The notes below the pieces were generated by a model. That model had not been told where the DNA came from. It searched no databases and saw only the letters and a list, made by a program, of their open reading frames with translations. From NCBI GenBank assembly GCA_028713875.1, contig JAQTNM010000009.1, forward strand, positions 1-15,583: a DNA stretch of 15,583 nt, in the 5' to 3' direction. The translations under genes and the position numbers were made by a program. Source of the stretch: Candidatus Omnitrophota bacterium. GTDB lineage: Bacteria > Omnitrophota > Gorgyraeia > Gygaellales > Profunditerraquicolaceae. The number at the start of each line of letters is the position of its first letter. Within the stretch, counting starts at the first letter, position 1. Shown here piece after piece: positions 14,301 through 15,583 of this stretch.

Positions 14301-15583
14301 ATAGGCGTTTGCACCAAGGCAGAGGTATTAAAAGCCAGTATTTATGCCTCCCTTGAAGTTATAGCTAATATCATCCTGGCCCATAAGACAGGCAGTGCCG
14401 GTGTGGGGGATAAATGGATGAGGCCGGTTTCCCAAGTAGCCGGCACAATATACGATGTAGTAGAAACATCTCCTACCAGGGCGGTAATGAAGGAATTGAT
14501 TACTTCCAGAGTGTTATTTGACAGGACCCCGGACTTAGATAAGGTCTGGTCAGAGGCAGCTGCCAACAGGGGCCGTTATCTTTCCGGCTTAAGGGATTTT
14601 CTGGAGAACGGCAGCTCTAACTTACGCTTCAGCGCCTCTATGACTACCGAGGGTATGCGCAGGGTCAGCGTGAACCGCGTTTTCTCCTCAATGGATGCGG
14701 CAGATTTTAATTCCGTAGGAGGCGTAGGCACGGAGTTCGGCAGCGTTCCTACAGACAAGATGATTGTTACTTCTGCCGATACAAGAGAATCCAGAAAAGA
14801 AACCCTTAAACAAAACTGGGGAGGTGAAAATACTCCTGCGGATAAAGTGCTGCATTTCTTTATTGCCGATACCCAGGCCTATAACAAAGAAATGGTGGAA
14901 GATATAAGGGGCATTGATGCGGACAGGGTCATTGTGGTTATGGACAGCAATAACAAGGATTTTGCCATCCGCCCGGGCCAGACAATTGAAGAAGCCACCG
15001 AGACCTATGCTACAGGTAAAGATGCAAACGGCGGCAAAATTGATCCTATTGATCCGCAAAACATGCAATTTAATAATAAGGATTTTTGGCATAACGGCAA
15101 GGCACCGATTATTATTACCTTCGGCCAGAGGGCAGTAGGCGCAAATATGTCTTTTAGGGGCGTAAAGAGCGGCAGGGCAGCCGAGTCTATTACCATTGCT
15201 ACCCCCAATTCTTTATTTGAAACCATCAAGAACGACATCGGCAGGGTGCGCGGAGAATCCATCTTGGAAGAGACCCCTGAAGGCAACAAGGTTAGGCTTT
15301 TATCTCCCAGCGAAAATCCCACTATGCCCGAAAGGACGCTCTTAGTCTTAGGCGCAGAAAAGACTGTAGTCAAAGAAGGAAAGACTCTTGGTGAATTACT
15401 GGGCGCAGAAATGGCTGCCGGAGAAAAAGCCGTCCCGGCAATAGAAGCCTATAAGGAACTCACCAAAGAAACCCAGGTTAGCTTATCCAGAGGAAATAAC
15501 ACCCGCCTTGCCGTAGAGGCCATCCACAGCGAGACACTGGATATCATCAATAGGATTATTGCCCAGGAAAGAAGCTTAGGCAG
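2157..15583 (+). CDS. Giant multidomain exported protein: C39-like peptidase to SecA-like ATPase (3' end outside window)
   Basis: One reading frame runs from ATG 2157 to the window end: 4475 codons with no stop that I could find, and the gene continues. An in-frame TAA at 2148-2150 leaves this ATG as the only plausible start; AGGT at 2145-2148 is a weak ribosome site at 8 bases. Order of parts: signal peptide 1-49; C39-like cysteine peptidase about 113-260; beta-rich unassigned sequence about 275-2010; charged helical region about 2021-2361; glycine-rich hydrophobic segments about 2560-3025; three 50-residue repeats 3255-3404; SecA-like superfamily 2 ATPase about 3743-4370. I find only two cysteines (129 and 4052). 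Transcription is probably set by the c-di-GMP riboswitch upstream. The true length is unknown. The role is unassigned; envelope attachment, predation or protein processing and transport are guesses from domain content and from what is known of giant proteins in Omnitrophota. Confidence 0.93.
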   Translation, partial: MIEKEALGSEPKIETVTTKEHFKSNFKSWIRIVALIVVAVFLPEQVAQAVQYDPAVLWQKPVVFTPSYLKDIKQVDLPLAIRNILGDIANKPISEIKISPTLSVKLEKPVNISPKKIEELYHWLQGRPCGSKALYDFLAYKGLDVAEQDIAVMALSIDILNGVVKPEGDPKVIKNSLLALSKASEFFGAKLYPVKIDAAALADEAVLAEITPFLAHLKGDHYILVTKVGQDKVYFSDQHKEEFLPKARFLEEFSGYALVSQLISALTLLSPEEASRVKGAGDWGGTGSSRYDDWRKRTISQNNYQAYNPKTSYATQSITFGTNNANINLTKPIVSDLATINLNVYDYSSSTPRVATYQNILGTQTLWKSDVNRDIAWHNNWLSESTIKAYYQNNKLVEARYQGKAQTEIRTQGNIDKWLENLPVTGETGGSLNTGDYKGYVYNAGDYPYQAKVENTGNTVTWSAPFTGAVDIKVGMSPWEIAFRQQLTEKNYNVNGVQYRPVWNYAPYGNTIRNPQRAEEQFPSLNKDGSSPGPSFFRATDFGPAQANFFQVSPLKNNTIVPIQGAGVGQFSVYFDNTGLRAREGDYIEWGHKRETYIIPQSRTEKAFGFTPTDTREIMRAFTLGQAADNRSLTIQPFGLTAINMGRGDVHYIAAGSQSIDKLGTADKRFTLPLSNNNWNIAFDEFNQPKIKDLISAAPSYLKAGPADNLAYDASGKLAIDSHGYDIMGKLVGKGSLKVAELRADERGYLNEIKGIKGNLVDFYVPAPSPDQQITDTGIKNFSNNTSFKVPARVETSALAPGFNNYSAEKDDYFINFSVNEKGFQSRIFDPGAEHYIKGKVDLWERQLTPTIKDGRIQITEGGAFIQRGVTATAPQAVFSRYGLAVDYGGKVGIINIAAQSPAKSETFKGDLAGKLTYVGRANDFSRTFGALEERGSKVQFIGVDKLVSDYQNKIVPSTIATKQRLVVPLESSLTVVKENPDFITRHYEDYAAPLQKGYGHVASAITVDQKQFKAVGTAMQSTSLGFTRDFAKDAATGAKTSYSFGTGKIGSFEGLDSREWVYSDYSQKDKRRFSAAVVTNLFATIKPEFKDTIRLPEIRQDEPMRAADFEQGTIKPLLEGLGAAKVFEAKDFDRFLPGAEIDKNTTYQSSVSVNNLLEAQGAVTYNDGLKSWGIIAAGSAAEPLIYTAVNVKAKDLVFSAKQDNSWQQGRFANVSVSSPVSILEIPGSRGFDITGKQWLSGFNDSDAVYKATFISNPQSLFSYERGKSYIGLNDNGLYLYGSAIGEVAFEGKKIALDPVEAQEKVKQLGPPGDGLLADGRGNIGNFEVIAKDTYNNFQDKFNNFSIFKAAQDKNQAIPVIFDPAKELLGPAITRGTTYSFTKDGAPEPMTGLWVKPLDENKPGQISYKDSITFDGWQNLGIKLLLKQDLKSEAFDGGIVNRMLTTAIEFGDKHLLTWVPGKDADSGWWKVTGADSLEQANKLVGSEIRFLQKPGTALNTVLSAEFKAIAGADGSTIIDPSVNSPVLKADITSLKFLADQQNKDTYIIDLAGRGKIYNTRVFANVDGKIKEGILRAGEKSMVITDFENGAIFNDAGQDSAQAIQPFSAPYASDLRMQARNSPAGNILLDGNFEFTLSGKSLDPNLNLGMGAHIDFVEDIKKVAAISPGTETRPLIQGNETAGRVDTYLGLQLDTIKKGTQLEFGQKDRNQLGGMRIGAGNDFITPSVKGQGSLYQYYYNLEGVLGGMSASKLSFKDLVAIHTAGIEDNPIVIYTKNKKEVYSDTVSLIKDKEGKKAAAVSSTDELIEIGQDAYTFRYEALPVLKDVHVELNEGPVGQPKFKDIASQNAVLYDPIKGDNMLAFALTRADWYRDQRASDKEDSFLFLFKDPASWTEAHKAILFNNVLGNPIIGGQLAKFVPLAGEIFKNGLKVDNRIISAASLIGQEKDSSLITANQYGLAKIGADTNFWVTSNDFSFSARVVNDKGETVFYKEKNLRGPERPVHGPPPINGENLPQPYKIGEFNEYKAAMATLLIQNLSKDNRASSLVERLKEAKSLLESNDNKDKELGAMRLANAVEDYNTYINAGANIKALDELKEKINGQKGTEAISNLIEQAKASLKAGKDTKWIIDQLDTELIKYRIQELQGALAETFRNDEHNAYKLETHRQYIDKLQGIWNRVKGTWNTKDYLERSRQKKEIWKDLTALDNNIQRRVLTSRWAELKSSMEMRNEDGPAEREDKLNAAYLAYFKDGKDLVLKDISGNNLEDAEKKIKDFRTHYYFFTNFEYIDSADRYLDSVYRSGQMSEEQYKYQKANIDGMSDNLSKAYYAADDNTRGQYLDKFAGAGSRFLQGVKQFEELVNYRQEKGSIPVSTPILGVYKVALYWYHLGKAVLGSEDDWITYKSFISHDINNITEATDRLINTVAAQWHYSRAGYSWLFGQLTGLVSDDAKNSFMAGYGDDMLQGDLYSIRGVHGMFYTKKDVQSILIHNLAAGNLKSISFSTAGEGPAKILMDPVVRAYSFTDRYGNKSNIAQNGVNEVVRGQKDLGYQQLANGEIGSGLTNLIKGYSVDALIIWATQGKGTVGTFARNLGLDIGLNTLSYYTSGTTFSVQDEILLFGGGRLLGSGLNRLFPTFSKLPWYTKSMIGIGTNEVIANSINLAINGEPISDWRTHLVLVGTGALAGVSGKISQSGKYAKPLGEASWEARTTALKGINPKASVTGLYARAFGQNILRTSLSQAGLFGEVNLLTGMVSDALRYKAAPTFESIGWRYNKDGNLVLGHATAGLRNGAIFGGIFGIGSTVASAASKINVPALKNSFMSNPLFKSTALGIIGFPLVKTIIEGESATDGFFTRLWNNYFGRGAAYNYIRGGIIGLGLGWGFNSQSAGFQALLGRGVLTKSAGLGKFFYGGAVGILAGSGVNITEDLIAGRKLEWNKIGWDTLGYFALGGLSGVYIGNQGLNLANGLKEYSLGGTPQRTDAFFNIIKLSPAAGSKLLYSRALAGAIDWTVVSPAFTLGGGFWEALKLKSTGDSWFSYYKPGENILDSATQKAVDNMNVLLPWTWTFVKKDGDWKEEGGLDHKATFSRISGKDLLLSAIEGPPSGLWMKPMISLFQAQTTKGPTVINQGGLVEKILNVGARVFRGKEGFAKFNLWVDNLSSASGLAGGLRWADSNILWMPGVVTGIDAAIGFIDNKMTGANATLRELKDENNDLQRTAIDGKSYVLASRQGHISEGVKSYAKWLPFFMVPGYSGAKVGQKVEIGEGKALEYTEVRDGKPTMGKVDGQKYSITNGEDGSMKFTPHYEIGNRIALKDGKEVEITQVANGKPTMGIFEGQKVSITHNEDGSIKFAPYYEAGNRIALKGGREIEITEAAEGKPTMGTVDGQKYIIENGADGSMKFTPYKEPVSDTQSVTKEQFEALRTPSAYDISQQEGGSVIIGKLNNGQFLPGAVRLTGLDAAEWKRIQDLPSKERGIAQIRFINERPYIVEAIGGFAGGNWDLLNEAGIVPSLSNIPGSLRGRITAESGTKATSTQTSANKELGRYSSNYLEETHKVFNDILGRPANFEEIKKIVVRAHKEHRQTYEVAEDYAKEIKTQEVVISRLPGADAAIHENNFRPQDFKDGYNINTLKAAFEKDTSAEGRYRILKEQTNLNDEGLNQRFNMGLPVPPPKDGSDKLPAGVDKPVNEGLPTKDQVKYAKISANESGTFFNGKDRPKAEPDVYGEAAYGNTPIDAKTAVDMNFRDSVFKTIVEERMQRYGGEFRTGQARFFATEEGAILALVEHPGSVVDIIGQTGISKSTEGIPIAAEYFKRTEGKGSLLVTETQLISEQRGLFRELEKRGIENPQVVSIDVMNRDYAAKVLESIQSSDYVVMDRHTFNALEGLRNEGGVYTEIWEAMKNRSGKPRQLIEDEGHVSEYGPDTMIRSGSEKEVSKIPGYREIGYKDGMKILLQVGGGDGNLDSKSSYEHMLDYFNGKTSDGKARLERDAESGHTPIIAKEAELEIINLILAEHGEKATQTIEEGWKKIEDVLNAPETPLDPNNPEVNRKIGVCTKAEVLKASIYASLEVIANIILAHKTGSAGVGDKWMRPVSQVAGTIYDVVETSPTRAVMKELITSRVLFDRTPDLDKVWSEAAANRGRYLSGLRDFLENGSSNLRFSASMTTEGMRRVSVNRVFSSMDAADFNSVGGVGTEFGSVPTDKMIVTSADTRESRKETLKQNWGGENTPADKVLHFFIADTQAYNKEMVEDIRGIDADRVIVVMDSNNKDFAIRPGQTIEEATETYATGKDANGGKIDPIDPQNMQFNNKDFWHNGKAPIIITFGQRAVGANMSFRGVKSGRAAESITIATPNSLFETIKNDIGRVRGESILEETPEGNKVRLLSPSENPTMPERTLLVLGAEKTVVKEGKTLGELLGAEMAAGEKAVPAIEAYKELTKETQVSLSRGNNTRLAVEAIHSETLDIINRIIAQERSLG
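2493..2936 (+). other. C39-like cysteine peptidase domain (residues about 113-260)
   Basis: Cys129 lies in GRPCGSKALYDFLAYKG, the usual start of the papain-like helix in peptidase C39. His221 lies in GDHYILVTKV and Asp237 in VYFSDQ, 16 residues later, which matches the H-to-D spacing and the beta-hairpin of C39. The helical part between, with a small insertion, also fits. The glutamine normally found about six residues before the cysteine is displaced (Q125 at -4), so the oxyanion residue is uncertain. C39 enzymes cut after double-glycine leaders and are usually fused to ABC exporters; here there is no transporter and the domain follows a signal peptide, so it probably acts outside the cytoplasmic membrane. 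The substrate is unknown, and it may be inactive. Confidence 0.72.
2979..8187 (+). other. Long beta-rich region of the giant protein, no recognised family (residues about 275-2010)
   Basis: About 1700 residues alternate short hydrophobic and polar stretches, rich in Asn, Gly, Thr, Asp and aromatics. Recurring types of element include short strands around a G-x-F/Y/L core, such as GVGQFSVYFDNTGLRA and DNGLYLYGSAIGEV. It has no cysteine, no membrane segment and no catalytic motif that I recognise. The look is that of a secreted beta-sandwich or beta-helix stalk, but repeats are too diverged to define a unit by eye. Confidence 0.5.
8217..9239 (+). other. Charged alpha-helical, partly coiled-coil-like region (residues about 2021-2361)
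   Basis: Composition changes sharply to Lys/Glu/Leu/Ala-rich helix with few glycines. Stretches such as SLVERLKEAKSLLES, ALDELKEKINGQ and KEIWKDLTALDNNIQRR have heptad-like leucine spacing. It separates the beta-rich part from the hydrophobic part and could be a stalk or a dimerisation element. Confidence 0.5.
9834..11231 (+). other. Glycine-rich hydrophobic segments, possible membrane region (residues about 2560-3025)
   Basis: Several uncharged, Gly/Ile/Leu-rich stretches recur here: around 2569-2577 (VDALIIWAT), 2786-2805 (GAIFGGIFGIGSTVASAA), 2829-2841 (LGIIGFPLVKTII), 2868-2882 (IRGGIIGLGLGWGF), 2909-2920 (GGAVGILAGSGV) and 2943-2958 (GYFALGGLSGVYIG). They are short and glycine-zipper-like, so they may insert in membranes or pack as amphipathic hairpins. 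Whether they are true transmembrane helices needs a topology predictor. Confidence 0.5.
11919..12368 (+). repeat. Three tandem 150-bp (50-residue) in-frame repeats, residues 3255-3404
   Basis: Units are 11919-12068, 12069-12218 and 12219-12368, exactly 150 bp each. The shared protein pattern is GNRIALK-GKE-EIT, then GKPTMG, then GQK-SI, then DGS-KF-PYYE. The first unit is most diverged at its start (GQKVEIGEGK). The DNA is also similar, for instance CCATGGGCA and GACGGCTCAAT recur, so the duplication is fairly recent. The alternating pattern with G/N/D turns suggests beta-hairpins. It sits between the hydrophobic region and the ATPase. Confidence 0.92.
13383..15266 (+). other. SecA-like superfamily 2 ATPase/helicase module (residues about 3743-4370)
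   Basis: Motifs occur in superfamily 2 order: a Q-motif-like glutamine (3766, FRTGQARF); Walker A-like GQTGISKST (3792-3800, Lys3798); motif Ia-like LLVTETQ (3819-); a Ib-like segment DYVVMDRHTFNAL (3869-); motif II LIEDEGH with D3911-E-G-H3914; motif III-like SASMTTE (4159-); a second lobe opening with HFFIADTQ (4233-); motif V-like ITFGQRAVGANMSF (about 4320-4333); and motif VI-like IGRVRG (G4362, Arg4363, Arg4365). K-to-DE distance is 113 residues, close to that in SecA. About 250 residues lie between motifs II and III, where SecA carries its preprotein-binding domain. It may be a translocation or remodelling motor; SecA is the nearest family I can name, and another DExH ATPase is possible. 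Walker A lacks its usual glycine before lysine (ISKS rather than GKS/T). Confidence 0.72.

Noticed and set aside
2048..15373. Many minus-strand frames of 60-134 codons, and + strand frames at 6799-7125 and 14914-15138
   Set aside because: They lie inside the giant frame, have low-complexity Ser/Leu/Pro-rich products typical of reverse or offset reading, and lack ribosome sites and recognisable domains.

Overview
The window looks like a piece of a bacterial genome of the candidate phylum Omnitrophota (former OP3) or a close relative. That is an inference from three things: very long exported-protein genes, a strongly hydrophobic signal peptide ending in AQA, and a cyclic-di-GMP riboswitch on one such gene. 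Omnitrophota are known for exceptionally large proteins. No rRNA, tRNA, ribosomal protein or other phylogenetic marker is present, so the assignment is tentative.

Layout, all on the + strand. (1) Bases 1-1341 are the 3' end of a large gene whose start lies before the window. Its 446 visible residues match no family I recognise and contain no cysteine. (2) Bases 1342-1843 are AT-rich and non-coding. They hold a near-perfect 26-bp direct repeat that begins in the upstream stop region, a compact GC-richer foldable island, and an imperfect inverted repeat. (3) Bases 1844-2018 form a complete control module: a consensus sigma70-type promoter with extended -10, a cyclic-di-GMP class I (GEMM-I) aptamer, and a terminator-like hairpin whose 5' arm is taken from the aptamer core. 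The two folds exclude each other, which predicts an ON switch: ligand bound, transcription continues. (4) From the ATG at 2157 to the last base runs one uninterrupted reading frame of 4475 codons, still open at the window edge.

The giant protein has a readable architecture. It starts with an N-terminal signal peptide (residues 1-49) and a C39-like cysteine peptidase domain (about 113-260; Cys129, His221, Asp237). About 1700 residues of beta-rich sequence without a recognisable family follow, then a charged helical stretch (about 2021-2361). Next come glycine-rich hydrophobic segments that could be membrane-inserted (about 2560-3025) and three tandem 50-residue repeats (3255-3404). Last is a SecA-like superfamily 2 ATPase with Walker A-like, DEGH, SAS, motif V-like and GRxR elements (about 3743-4370).

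Taken together this looks like a c-di-GMP-controlled giant envelope or secreted machine that joins an exported peptidase to an ATP-driven motor in one chain. A signal peptide and a helicase or translocase-type motor in the same polypeptide is a topological puzzle. Either the hydrophobic region returns the C-terminus to the cytoplasm, or the motor works somewhere else that has ATP, such as inside a target cell. The function (attachment, predation, secretion) is not shown by the sequence.
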